Source: JBCBXA01 sp039816825 | GTDB lineage: Bacteria; Pseudomonadota; Alphaproteobacteria; Rhizobiales; Rhizobiaceae | Length of the DNA stretch: 54,925 nucleotides | NCBI GenBank assembly: GCA_039816825.1 | Contig: JBCBXA010000010.1 | Location: forward strand, 1-54,925 | Direction of reading: 5' to 3' | Shown here: positions 42,203 to 51,475 of the stretch, one piece after another | How the letters are laid out: the number at the start of each line of letters is the position of its first letter | Numbering within the stretch: position 1 is the first letter of the stretch | Notes under the pieces: model-generated | Seen by the model: only the letters and a program-made list of their open reading frames with translations | The model's database searches: none | What the model was told of the DNA's origin: nothing | Program-made: the position numbers and the translations under genes

Positions 42203-42409
42203 ACTTTTACTGGAGAGCGCGTGGCTTTGCGTTACGTCATGCGCGGCATTTTGGGGACGATGCCGCTTCAGCTTTTCGGATTTGCGTGGGGGTCTTCGCT
42301 TCGATTGGCGGGCGGCCTGAAAAGTCTAACAAGGTCAGCGGGTGCCCAGCGGCGCGCGACATGTGTTGCGCCGACCATCGGGCTTGCCGTGATGAGAGCG
42401 GGTTGTTTT

Positions 42410-42853
42410 GTGTCGCGGTTTTTGTCGAACTTTGTGATGAACATCGACCGAAAGGGCCGGGTGTCGGTGCCGGCTCCCTTCCGGTCAGTTCTTGCCAAGG
42501 CTGAGGCGACCGAACTCTACACTCTCAAGAACCTTGAGCGCCCGGCGATTGATGCGGGCGGTGCTGATTGGCTGGACGAGCTGGAGCGCCCTTTGGATGG
42601 CCTTGATCCTCTCAGCCCCGAGTTTGAGCAGCTTTCCACTTTCATTCACGGCGATGGGGCGTTTGTGAAATTGGACGACACCGGTCGTCTGATGTTGCCC
42701 GATGCCGTGCGGGATCACACCGGCATAAGCGATCAGGTGACTTTTGTTGGTCGTCGCACTTTCTTCCAGATGTGGCAGCCTGAACGGTTTGCAGAGTGGC
42801 GTGAAGAGGCGCTTGCAGCAGTTGTGGCCGGGCGAAAGGCTGCGCGGGCATGA
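42410..42853 (+). CDS. mraZ: Transcriptional regulator MraZ
   Basis: A 147-residue AbrB-fold regulator that controls the dcw cluster. Two copies of the fold are visible: NIDRKGRVSVPAPFRSVL near the N-terminus and KLDDTGRLMLPDAVRDH near residue 87. The long open frame begins upstream at 42113. I chose GTG 42410 because VSRFLSNF aligns with the MNRFLSN start of relatives; ATG 42392 is the alternative. Neither has a strong ribosome site. Stop overlaps rsmH (ATGA). Confidence 0.9.
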   Translation: MSRFLSNFVMNIDRKGRVSVPAPFRSVLAKAEATELYTLKNLERPAIDAGGADWLDELERPLDGLDPLSPEFEQLSTFIHGDGAFVKLDDTGRLMLPDAVRDHTGISDQVTFVGRRTFFQMWQPERFAEWREEALAAVVAGRKAARA

Positions 42854-43860
42854 GCGAAGAGCCGCACATTCCGGTTCTTCTGGATGAGGTGATTGATCAC
42901 CTCGCGCCCGCCAGTGGCGAACACTTTGTCGACGGTACCTTTGGTGCCGGGGGCTATACGCGGGCCATTCTGTCGCGCGGCGCGCGCGTGACGGCACTTG
43001 ATCGTGACCCGTCCGCCGTAGCCGCCGGCCGCAAGATGAATGCTGCGGTCCCACCTCCGGTCTTCCAGCTTGTGCATGGTCGCTTTGGCGACCTTGAAGA
43101 ACTGGTCGCGCCACCTGTGGATGGCGTCGTTCTGGATATCGGTGTCTCGTCCATGCAGTTGGATCAGGCTGATCGCGGTTTCTCCTTCCGGGATGATGGG
43201 CCGCTGGACATGCGCATGGAGCAGGACGGTGTGAGTGCGGCGGATGTCGTCAACACGATGGCCCGTCAGGATTTGACCCGCCTGATCGGTATCTGGGGTG
43301 AAGAGCGGAAGGCCAGCGCTGTTTCTGCTGCCATCGAAAGACGCCGTCAGGAGAGGCCGTTTGAGACCACGGCTGATCTCGCAAAGACGGTCGAGCAAGC
43401 GGTTGGCAAATCCCACAAGGATCGCATCCACCCGGCCACCCGCACATTTCAGGCGCTCCGAATTTTCGTCAATCATGAGCTGCATGAACTGTGTAGGGCT
43501 TTGTTTGCGGCTGAACGTTTGCTGACGGAGGGCGGTCGCCTGGTCGTCGTCACGTTTCATTCTCTGGAAGACAGGATTGTGAAGCGCTTCTTCGCAGACC
43601 GGGCAGGCGGTCAATCTGGATCTCGACACGCCCCCGCAGTCTCCGATGTTCCATCGGTTTTCGATGTTGCGACGCGTCGGCCAGTCACAGCGAGCGACGC
43701 TGAGTTGGACCGTAACCCCAGAGCGCGATCTGCGAAACTGCGTGCCGGCGTCCGCACTGCGGCTGCAACTCCGGTTCAGTCCATGGAGCTGTTTGGACTG
43801 CCCAATCTTCCGGCCCCGGACCGCTATCAAATGGCCAGTCAGAGCACAGGAGCAGCTTGA
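42850..43860 (+). CDS. rsmH: 16S rRNA (cytosine1402-N4)-methyltransferase
   Basis: A 336-residue SAM-dependent enzyme (MraW) that methylates the ribosomal P-site cytosine. It opens with HIPVLLDEVIDHL and has the motif I region FVDGTFGAGGYTRAIL, LDIGVSSMQLD, and NHELHEL near the C-terminal half. ATGA overlap with mraZ. Length is typical. Confidence 0.96.
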   Translation: MSEEPHIPVLLDEVIDHLAPASGEHFVDGTFGAGGYTRAILSRGARVTALDRDPSAVAAGRKMNAAVPPPVFQLVHGRFGDLEELVAPPVDGVVLDIGVSSMQLDQADRGFSFRDDGPLDMRMEQDGVSAADVVNTMARQDLTRLIGIWGEERKASAVSAAIERRRQERPFETTADLAKTVEQAVGKSHKDRIHPATRTFQALRIFVNHELHELCRALFAAERLLTEGGRLVVVTFHSLEDRIVKRFFADRAGGQSGSRHAPAVSDVPSVFDVATRRPVTASDAELDRNPRARSAKLRAGVRTAAATPVQSMELFGLPNLPAPDRYQMASQSTGAA

Positions 43861-43862
43861 CC

Positions 43863-44240
43863 ATGTGGCGAGTGATCAATCTATCGCTGATCATTGTCGT
43901 GATCGCCGGCGCGGCGGTGACATTCGACATCAAGCACCGAGCCGAAATGGCCGAGGAGGAGGTCGCCCGCCTGCAACGGCAAATCAAGCTCGAACAGGAA
44001 ACCCTGGACCTGCTGAAGGCTGACTGGGCTTACCTGAACAATGCCCAGCGCTTGCAGAACATAATAGCTGCGTTCCGTGAAGAACTGGATCTCGGCGCGG
44101 TTCAGAACGAGCAGCTGATCACATTTGACGAGTTGCCCCACTACGCGCGGCAGGTGGCTCTCGACAGCATTGCGGATACGATTGAAGACCTCGACGGTGT
44201 GACCACAGGCACGATCACGGCACAGGGTGTGGGCCAATGA
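43863..44240 (+). CDS. ftsL: Cell division protein FtsL-like
   Basis: A 125-residue bitopic membrane protein: a short N-terminus, one transmembrane helix (VINLSLIIVVIAGAAVTF), then a periplasmic coiled coil (AEMAEEEVARLQRQIKLEQETLD). Sequence conservation in this family is low, so the call rests on this layout and on position between rsmH and ftsI. FtsL joins FtsB/FtsQ to activate FtsWI. ATG 43863 follows the rsmH stop by two bases. Its stop overlaps ftsI. Confidence 0.88.
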   Translation: MWRVINLSLIIVVIAGAAVTFDIKHRAEMAEEEVARLQRQIKLEQETLDLLKADWAYLNNAQRLQNIIAAFREELDLGAVQNEQLITFDELPHYARQVALDSIADTIEDLDGVTTGTITAQGVGQ

Positions 44241-45985
44241 GTAGCCGGTCGCGCGCGATAGCTTTGCTGTCTGGCCTGCGTCAGAAGTTCGTTCGCCGGA
44301 CCGACAGTGCGCCTGTTTCGCTTGCGGTCCAGGGCGGTGCCCATGTTCAGGCTGCGCAGGCCAGAAGTCGCATCGTGATCGCTTTGTTTGGCTTTTGCGC
44401 CTTGTTCGCCCTGATCGGAGTTCGGTTGGTGCAACTGGGCTTTGAAACTTCCGAAGGGCTGGCCGCCGGCGCGCGACCCTCCATCGGCACGCTGGCATCG
44501 CGTCCGGACGTGACCGATCGCCAGGGACGCATTCTGGCGACGGATATCCGCACCTTCTCACTGTTTGCCGAGCCAAGACGCATCGTTGACGCTGATGAGG
44601 CTATAGAGAAGCTCGCCACGGTTCTGCCGAACATCGACGTGCCCACCTTTCACAAGCGCCTGACCAAGGACAGTGGCTTTGAGTGGCTTGCGCGAGAACT
44701 CACACCCCGTGAGCAGCGGCGCATCCTTGATCTGGGCATTCCGGGTATTGGCTTCCGCCCTGAAACGCGGCGCTTTTACCCTGACGGTGCCGTCGCCAGC
44801 CATATCGTCGGACACGTCAACATCGACAATAAGGGCATCGCCGGGATGGAAAAGCATCTCGATGATGAAGGTCTGAAGGACTTACAGGACAGCGGCTTTG
44901 CCGTTCAGCGACATTTGGAGCCTGTCGCCCTGTCCATTGATCTTGGAGCCCAGTTTGCTGTGCGCGACGAGCTCATCAAAGCGATGGACAAGTACCGGGC
45001 CATTGCGGCCGGTGCGGTTGTGCTCGATGCACGGACCGGCGAAGTGGCCGCCATGGTGTCGTTGCCAGACTATGATCCCAACGATCCGCGGGATGCGCTT
45101 AAGAAGGACAATCTCAACCGCCTCAGCGCGGGTGTTTTCGAGATGGGCTCAACCTTCAAGACCTTCACCACGGCCATGGCGCTGGACAGCGGCATGGTCA
45201 ACTTGGCGTCCAGCTTTGACGCCCGCAAACCGCTTCGCGTCGGGGGCTTCACCATCAATGACTTCCACGCCAAGAAGAAGGTTCTGACCGTTCCGGAGAT
45301 CTTCATCTATTCGTCGAACATTGGAACGGCGAAGATGGCGCAGACGGTGGGCGTCAACGGACACCGCGCGTTCCTGAAACGGCTTGGCCTTCTGGACCGC
45401 ATGGATTTTGAGCTTCCCGAAACGGCGCGGCCCACAGAGCCCGCGACCTGGAAGGAACTGAACTCGATTACGATCTCCTATGGGCACGGCATGGCGACGA
45501 CGCCGCTGCAGACCGCTGTTGCTGGTGCAGCGCTCTTCAATGGCGGCCGCTTGCTACCACCAACGCTCAAACAGCGCACGCAGGCCGAGGCAGACCTTGT
45601 GGCTCAACAGGTCCTGTCGCCTGATACATCCGCCAAGATGCGTCAGTTGATGCGCATGAATGTTGAGAAAGGCTCCGGTCGACGCGCCGAGGTGAACGGC
45701 TATTTTGTTGGCGGCAAAACCGGCACGGCTGAGAAGGTCAAGAATGGCCGCTACTCCAAGAACCATCGCTTTAACGCTTTCCTGGCGGCCTTCCCGATTG
45801 ATGATCCCCGGTATGTGGTGCTCGTTTTCATTGATGAGCCCAAGCCAGAAGAAGGCCAGAAGTCTGCGACGGCAGGCCTCAACGCCGCTCCCACGACAGG
45901 TGCAATCATCCGACGTGTCGGTCCGATATTAGGGGTTCAACCGCGCTTTGGCGCCGATGGCGAACCCATGCTCATCAAGTTCTAG
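44237..45985 (+). CDS. ftsI: Septal peptidoglycan transpeptidase FtsI (PBP3)
   Basis: A 582-residue class B penicillin-binding protein. A cytoplasmic N-terminus of about 45 residues precedes the membrane helix (IVIALFGFCALFALIGV). A PBP dimer domain follows, then the transpeptidase with STFK (Ser305), YSSNIG, and GGKTGTAEK (Lys494). It cross-links septal peptidoglycan with FtsW, encoded downstream. ATGA overlap with ftsL. Confidence 0.95.
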   Translation: MSSRSRAIALLSGLRQKFVRRTDSAPVSLAVQGGAHVQAAQARSRIVIALFGFCALFALIGVRLVQLGFETSEGLAAGARPSIGTLASRPDVTDRQGRILATDIRTFSLFAEPRRIVDADEAIEKLATVLPNIDVPTFHKRLTKDSGFEWLARELTPREQRRILDLGIPGIGFRPETRRFYPDGAVASHIVGHVNIDNKGIAGMEKHLDDEGLKDLQDSGFAVQRHLEPVALSIDLGAQFAVRDELIKAMDKYRAIAAGAVVLDARTGEVAAMVSLPDYDPNDPRDALKKDNLNRLSAGVFEMGSTFKTFTTAMALDSGMVNLASSFDARKPLRVGGFTINDFHAKKKVLTVPEIFIYSSNIGTAKMAQTVGVNGHRAFLKRLGLLDRMDFELPETARPTEPATWKELNSITISYGHGMATTPLQTAVAGAALFNGGRLLPPTLKQRTQAEADLVAQQVLSPDTSAKMRQLMRMNVEKGSGRRAEVNGYFVGGKTGTAEKVKNGRYSKNHRFNAFLAAFPIDDPRYVVLVFIDEPKPEEGQKSATAGLNAAPTTGAIIRRVGPILGVQPRFGADGEPMLIKF

Positions 45986-46053
45986 TGCACAAGAGGGCGC
46001 AGTGTGCGCAGCGATGTCCTGCGTCCAAACCGGATTCACGCTAAGAAACGAAC

Positions 46054-47496
46054 ATGATGATTCTGGATGAGTTAGCTCTCGGCGTTGGAAAGGTGGTTGG
46101 GGATGGATCGCAATCCGTCACCGCTCTGACATCAGACAGTCGGCGTGCGGCACCGGGCTCCTTGTTTGCCGCTTTGCCGGGCGTAAAAGTGGACGGTCGC
46201 AGCTTCATCGACGCCGCAGTCGAAGCCGGCGCGTCTGTTGTGCTCACCGATGCTCCTGTCGACGGCGCGACCACCGTCGTTGCTGACAATCCCCGTCTCG
46301 CATTGGCCCGCCTCGCCGCGCGTTTTTACGCGCCGCAGCCCTCTAAGACTGCCGCTGTCACGGGCACCGCAGGCAAGACCTCGGTGGTGTCCTTTCTCCG
46401 GCAGATTTGGGAACATGCAAGTCTGTCAGCGGCGAGCCTGGGTACGACTGGCGTGGTTGCGCTTGGCGAGGAGCGCGGAGGCGAGTTGACCACACCTGAC
46501 CCTGTCAGTCTCGCCAAAACCATGGCCGAACTCGCTGGCTTGGGTGTGACGCATTGCGCAATGGAAGCCTCGAGCCACGGGCTCGATCAGTACAGGCTCG
46601 ACGGCATGGATTTGGCTGTGGCCGGCTTCACAAATCTCGGTCGCGACCACATGGACTATCATCCGACCGTTGAAGACTATCTCGCTGCCAAGATGAGGCT
46701 TTTCACCGAGCTTTTGCCCAAGGGCGCGCCTGCGGTTGTTTTCGCCGATGACGCGTTTTCCGATGAGGTGATTGAGACGGCCACCGCGGCTGGAAGGCAG
46801 GTGCTGACAGTTGGCCGCAAGGGCGATTACATTTCGCTCAAACGTGTCGAGCACACGCGCGACGGCCAGATTGTGGAACTCGTCCATGCCGGTGACGTCT
46901 ACCGCGTGGAGTACCCCCTCGCGGGAGGTTTCCAGATCGCCAACGGGTTGGTGGCGGCTGGCATGGCCATTTCAACCGGCACCAAACCGCAAGCCGCCTT
47001 TGAGGCCCTCCAAGGTCTGAAGGGCGCGCCGGGTCGTTTGGAGAAAGTGGGGGCGACTGCTGACGGTGCGCCAGCCTATGTCGATTATGCCCATAAACCG
47101 GACGCTCTGGAGAATGTGCTCGAAGCCGTGCGTCCGTTCACAACAGGGCGAATTGTCACTGTCTTCGGCTGTGGCGGCGACAGGGATCCCGGCAAGCGCT
47201 CCATCATGGGCGCAGTGGCCGAGCGTCTCTCCGATGTGGTCATCGTCACCGATGACAATCCACGAAGTGAAGAGCCTGCAGCCATAAGGGCTCAGGTCAT
47301 GGAAGGGTGCCCCTCCGCGACCGAAATCGGTGATCGTGCCGAGGCCATCATTGCAGGGGTCAATATGCTGCGGAAGGGCGACTGCCTGATCGTGGCAGGC
47401 AAGGGCCATGAGAACGGTCAGAAGATCGGGGACCGGGAAATTCCATTTCTCGATCATGACCATGTGCGGGCCGCCCTGGCCAAGAGGCTGTCATGA
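46054..47496 (+). CDS. murE: UDP-MurNAc-tripeptide synthetase MurE
   Basis: A 480-residue ATP-dependent ligase that adds the third stem residue. The ATP loop TGTAGKTS is near residue 103. DDNPRSEEP near residue 405 carries the DNPR motif that recognises meso-diaminopimelate, so the cell wall is of the DAP type, consistent with dapA in this window. Central ligase motifs (EASSHGLDQYR, LGRDHMDYH) are intact. Its stop overlaps murF. Confidence 0.96.
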   Translation: MMILDELALGVGKVVGDGSQSVTALTSDSRRAAPGSLFAALPGVKVDGRSFIDAAVEAGASVVLTDAPVDGATTVVADNPRLALARLAARFYAPQPSKTAAVTGTAGKTSVVSFLRQIWEHASLSAASLGTTGVVALGEERGGELTTPDPVSLAKTMAELAGLGVTHCAMEASSHGLDQYRLDGMDLAVAGFTNLGRDHMDYHPTVEDYLAAKMRLFTELLPKGAPAVVFADDAFSDEVIETATAAGRQVLTVGRKGDYISLKRVEHTRDGQIVELVHAGDVYRVEYPLAGGFQIANGLVAAGMAISTGTKPQAAFEALQGLKGAPGRLEKVGATADGAPAYVDYAHKPDALENVLEAVRPFTTGRIVTVFGCGGDRDPGKRSIMGAVAERLSDVVIVTDDNPRSEEPAAIRAQVMEGCPSATEIGDRAEAIIAGVNMLRKGDCLIVAGKGHENGQKIGDREIPFLDHDHVRAALAKRLS

Positions 47497-48950
47497 GCGG
47501 TGCTGAAGAGACAGAAGAGCTGCTGGACACGGCACTTTGGCGCGGAGAAGCCTTTCTCAAGGGCACTGGCGGTCGGAGCGTTCGCGGTGCCTTGCCGTCA
47601 CGCATAACTGGCATCTCAATTGATACAAGGACGCTGGAGCCTGGTGACGCCTTCTTTGCGATCTCTGGTGATCGGTTTGACGGCCATGATTTCATTTCCG
47701 CCGCCATCCGTGCGGAAGCATCGGTGGTGGTGGTTGCACAAAGCAAACTGGCCGCTCTCGGCATGTATCAGGTTCCCATGGTGGTCGTGCCTGATGTGCT
47801 GGTTGCGCTCGAGAAACTGGGTGCGGCTGCAAGGGATCGCAGCAGCGCTCAAATCGTCGCCGTGACTGGCAGCGCTGGCAAAACAACCACCAAGGAGGCT
47901 CTGAAAAGCGTCCTGAGCGAGTTCGGTGCGACCCATGCGTCTCCTGCCTCGTTCAACAATCACTGGGGCGTTCCCCTAACACTGGCCCGGATGCCGGAAG
48001 ACACGAAGTTTGGTGTTTTCGAGATTGGAATGAACCATCCCGGTGAGATCACCCCGTTGGTCAGGATGGTGAAGCCGCACGTCTCGGTGGTCACGACCAT
48101 TGCCGCGGCGCATCTTGGGCAGTTCGAAAGTCTGGATGCGATTGCCGAGGCCAAGGCCGAAATTTTTACCGGGCTGGTTGCGGGCGGCACAGCGGTCATC
48201 AATGGAGACATTCCGCAAACCCAATTGCTGCGCACCCGCGCGCGCGAGGCTTCGGCGGGTGCGATCCTGACCTTTGGCGAAGGCTCTGTCAACGAGACGC
48301 AGCTCACCGACCATACGCTGACGGCCAGCGGCTCGCGGTTCTCAGCGCTAGTGAGTGGCGGGGCGGTTGACGTGAACCTGCGCCTTCCGGGTCGGCACCA
48401 GATACAGAACATGCTGGCTTTGCTGACAGTCGCCGACCTGTTTGGGGTCGACTTGCAGCAAACGGCAAAGGCGCTTGGCGAGATTTCAGCCGGCAAGGGC
48501 CGCGGCGAAACTCGGCGCATAGACGTTGAGAGCGGTGGCAAAGCCATGTTGATCGATGAGGCTTACAACGCCAATCCGCAGGCCATGGAGGCCATGTTTG
48601 AAGTGCTGTCCGCTGCCCGAACGGAAGGCGAGGGGCGGCGTGTTCTGGCGCTTGGGGATATGAAAGAGCTGGGAGATCAGTCCGCCCAACTCCACGCTGC
48701 GCTGGCCGAGTCTATCGCCACAGCGGGCATCGATATGGTCTTCACGGCAGGTCCAGACATGCGGCACCTGCACGAAGCCCTGCCCACCCATCTGCGCGGC
48801 GCCCATGCTCTGGACGCAGAAGAGTTGGCACCTTTGTTGAAAACGGCCTTGAAGCCCGGCGACGTGGTGGCCATCAAGGCGTCCAATTCCATGAAGTTCT
48901 CGCACCTAGTCGATGCGTTGAGCGAGGGCAGCGTTCGCGCTGCCAACTGA
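47493..48950 (+). CDS. murF: UDP-MurNAc-tripeptide--D-Ala-D-Ala ligase MurF
   Basis: A 485-residue ligase adding D-Ala-D-Ala to complete the pentapeptide. ATP loop TGSAGKTTTKE is near residue 126; FEIGMNHPGEI and IDEAYNANPQAM are family blocks. ATGA overlap with murE; 40 bases to mraY. Confidence 0.96.
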   Translation: MSGAEETEELLDTALWRGEAFLKGTGGRSVRGALPSRITGISIDTRTLEPGDAFFAISGDRFDGHDFISAAIRAEASVVVVAQSKLAALGMYQVPMVVVPDVLVALEKLGAAARDRSSAQIVAVTGSAGKTTTKEALKSVLSEFGATHASPASFNNHWGVPLTLARMPEDTKFGVFEIGMNHPGEITPLVRMVKPHVSVVTTIAAAHLGQFESLDAIAEAKAEIFTGLVAGGTAVINGDIPQTQLLRTRAREASAGAILTFGEGSVNETQLTDHTLTASGSRFSALVSGGAVDVNLRLPGRHQIQNMLALLTVADLFGVDLQQTAKALGEISAGKGRGETRRIDVESGGKAMLIDEAYNANPQAMEAMFEVLSAARTEGEGRRVLALGDMKELGDQSAQLHAALAESIATAGIDMVFTAGPDMRHLHEALPTHLRGAHALDAEELAPLLKTALKPGDVVAIKASNSMKFSHLVDALSEGSVRAAN

Positions 48951-48990
48951 ATAACCGGCCGTCGCGGCTGCGCCCGAGGGGGGCGAAAAC

Positions 48991-50073
48991 GTGCTTTTCT
49001 ATCTTCAGACTTTTTCAGAGCAGTTTCAGCTTCTGAATGTCTTTCAATACATAACGTTCCGAGTGGGTGGGGCGATGCTCACATCCATGGTTGTGGTTTT
49101 CCTGTTTGGGCCCGCGATCATCGAAGCGCTCAAGGTTCGCCAAGGGCGCGGTCAGCCGATCAGGGCGGATGGGCCACAAACTCACCTTAAAAAGGCTGGA
49201 ACGCCGACTATGGGCGGCTTGATGATCCTCGTGGGGGTCATCGTCGCTTCTCTGCTTTGGGCCAATTTGTCCAGCCCCGTCGTCTGGACCGTCCTTCTGG
49301 TGATGATCGCGTTCGGCGCCATCGGCTTTTATGACGACTATCTGAAAGTCACGAAAGCGAGCCACAAGGGCTTCTCCGGCAAGATGCGCCTGCTGCTCGA
49401 GTTCATCGTTGCCGCCATTGCCGTATATTTCATCTCGGCAAACCTGCCAGACCAGCAGGCTACACACCTGTCTTTGCCTTTCCTGAAAGACGTCTTCATC
49501 AATCTAGGGATCTTTTTCATTCCGTTTGGAGCCTTTGTGATCGTGGGTGCCGGCAATGCTGTAAACATGACGGACGGTCTGGATGGCCTCGCCATTGTAC
49601 CGGTCATGATAGCGGCGGGGTCCTTTGGCGTGATCGCCTACCTTTCGGGCAATGCGATCTTCTCGGATTATCTGCAAATCGTGAACGTGCGCGGGTCCGG
49701 CGAAGTCGCTGTCATCTGCGGCGCGATCATTGGTGCTGGTCTTGGCTTCCTGTGGTTCAACGCGCCCCCGGCAGCCATATTTATGGGCGACACGGGCTCT
49801 CTGGCCCTGGGTGGCATGTTGGGCGCGACGGCAGTGGCCACGAAGCACGAAATCGTGCTTGCCATCATCGGTGGTCTTTTTGTCATGGAAGCGCTGTCGG
49901 TCATCATTCAGGTGGCGAGCTTCAAGATGACTGGAAAGCGGGTGTTCAAGATGGCGCCCATCCATCACCATTTCGAACAGCTTGGCTGGACCGAAAGTCA
50001 GGTCGTTGTGCGGTTCTGGATCATCTCGGTCATTCTCGCGATGATCGGCCTCGCGACGCTGAAGCTGCGCTAA
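48991..50073 (+). CDS. mraY: Phospho-MurNAc-pentapeptide transferase MraY
   Basis: A 360-residue polytopic membrane enzyme making lipid I from UDP-MurNAc-pentapeptide and undecaprenyl phosphate. Conserved cytoplasmic loops are visible: GTPTMGGL, GFYDDYLKV with the Asp pair, NMTDGLDGLA, FMGDTGSLALG and APIHHHFEQLGW. The start is a GTG with GAGGGG upstream. The stop is one base before murD. Confidence 0.96.
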   Translation: MLFYLQTFSEQFQLLNVFQYITFRVGGAMLTSMVVVFLFGPAIIEALKVRQGRGQPIRADGPQTHLKKAGTPTMGGLMILVGVIVASLLWANLSSPVVWTVLLVMIAFGAIGFYDDYLKVTKASHKGFSGKMRLLLEFIVAAIAVYFISANLPDQQATHLSLPFLKDVFINLGIFFIPFGAFVIVGAGNAVNMTDGLDGLAIVPVMIAAGSFGVIAYLSGNAIFSDYLQIVNVRGSGEVAVICGAIIGAGLGFLWFNAPPAAIFMGDTGSLALGGMLGATAVATKHEIVLAIIGGLFVMEALSVIIQVASFKMTGKRVFKMAPIHHHFEQLGWTESQVVVRFWIISVILAMIGLATLKLR

Positions 50074-50074
50074 C

Positions 50075-51475
50075 ATGATCCCAGCCCGCTCCTTTGCCGG
50101 TCGCCGGGTCGCGCTGTTCGGGCTCGGTGGCTCGGGTTTGGCGTCTGCCTCGGCACTGATAGCTGGGGGCGCGGATGTCGTTGCATGGGACGATAATCCG
50201 GCATCCGTAGCGATGGCGCGTGAAAGGGGTCTGACCTGCGAAGACCTCAGGACGATCGACCTGACCGCGTGCGCAGCGCTTGTTCTGGCGCCAGGCGTTC
50301 CGCTCACTCATCCCGCACCTCACTGGTCCGTTGATCTGGCGGCAGCGGCTGAACTGCCAATGATCGGCGATGTTGAGCTCTTTCAGCGTGAGCTGGTTGC
50401 GTTCGGCAACAGCGCGAAACTGGTTGCGATTACAGGAACCAACGGCAAATCCACGACGACAGCGCTTATCGGCCATATCCTCAGGCAGGCCGGTGAGGTC
50501 GTTCGTGTTGGCGGCAATATTGGCACCGCCGTTCTGGAGCTGGAGCCGCCAACACCTGGCGCCATCTATGTGGTGGAGTGTTCGTCCTACCAGATCGATC
50601 TGGCGCCGGGTTTGGCGCCCGATGTCGGAATCCTGCTGAACATCACGCCGGACCATCTCGACCGTCACGGCACCATGGAGCACTATTGCGAGGTCAAATC
50701 TCGGCTCATCCATGGCGCGAAGACTGCCATTGTCGCTGTCGATGACAGTGCTTCGTCTCAAATCGCCCGCGACCGCTCCAGCAAGGAAGGGCTGATACGG
50801 GTGTCGGCGGGGTCTGTCCTCGAGTCTGGCGTGTTTGCGGATGGCCCTGAGATATACCGCGCAGCTGGCACTGTGCGCAGTTCCGTTGCCACCCTCGAAA
50901 CTGCGTCGTCTTTGGCTGGTCCGCACAACGCGCAGAATGCAGCGGCTGCGGTCGTCGCCTGCCTTGATCTGGGCGTGGAGCCGACGGCCATTCAGGCGGG
51001 TCTGAATAGTTTTCCCGGGCTGGCTCATCGGATGGAGCGGGTCGGCGAGCGCAATGGCGTTCTGTTCGTCAACGACTCGAAGGCCACAAATGCAGAAGCC
51101 GCAGCGCCTGCTCTTGCAGCCTTCGACGCCATTCATTGGATCGCGGGTGGGGTGCCCAAGGCTGGCGGTATTGAGCCACTTACCGATCGCTTTGGCCATG
51201 TCGCCAAAGCCTATCTGATTGGCGAGGCTGCCGCTGACTTTGCGGGGACGTTGAGCGCCCATAACGTTGAGTTTGAAATCTCCGGTACGATGGAGCAGGC
51301 CGTTAAATCGGCGGCTGCACATGCTAAATCGGGGGAAGTCACGCTTCTTTCACCATGTTGCGCGAGTTTCGACCAGTTCAGAAATTTCGAGGTCCGTGGA
51401 GACGCGTTTCGGCAGGCTGTTTTGGCATTGCCGGGTGTCCAAGCCCAAGGGCCTAACGCCAAGGAGATGGCTTGA
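50075..51475 (+). CDS. murD: UDP-MurNAc-L-Ala--D-Glu ligase MurD
   Basis: A 466-residue ligase adding D-glutamate. The N-terminal Rossmann strand is VALFGLGGSGLAS, the ATP loop ITGTNGKSTTT is near residue 120, and ITPDHLDRHGTM and FVNDSKATN are intact. It starts one base after mraY and its stop overlaps ftsW. Confidence 0.96.
   Translation: MIPARSFAGRRVALFGLGGSGLASASALIAGGADVVAWDDNPASVAMARERGLTCEDLRTIDLTACAALVLAPGVPLTHPAPHWSVDLAAAAELPMIGDVELFQRELVAFGNSAKLVAITGTNGKSTTTALIGHILRQAGEVVRVGGNIGTAVLELEPPTPGAIYVVECSSYQIDLAPGLAPDVGILLNITPDHLDRHGTMEHYCEVKSRLIHGAKTAIVAVDDSASSQIARDRSSKEGLIRVSAGSVLESGVFADGPEIYRAAGTVRSSVATLETASSLAGPHNAQNAAAAVVACLDLGVEPTAIQAGLNSFPGLAHRMERVGERNGVLFVNDSKATNAEAAAPALAAFDAIHWIAGGVPKAGGIEPLTDRFGHVAKAYLIGEAAADFAGTLSAHNVEFEISGTMEQAVKSAAAHAKSGEVTLLSPCCASFDQFRNFEVRGDAFRQAVLALPGVQAQGPNAKEMA

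Noticed and set aside
42113..42409. N-terminal extension of MraZ by about 99 residues
   Set aside because: It is not MraZ-like and lies over the operator and promoter; GTG 42410 restores the normal N-terminus.
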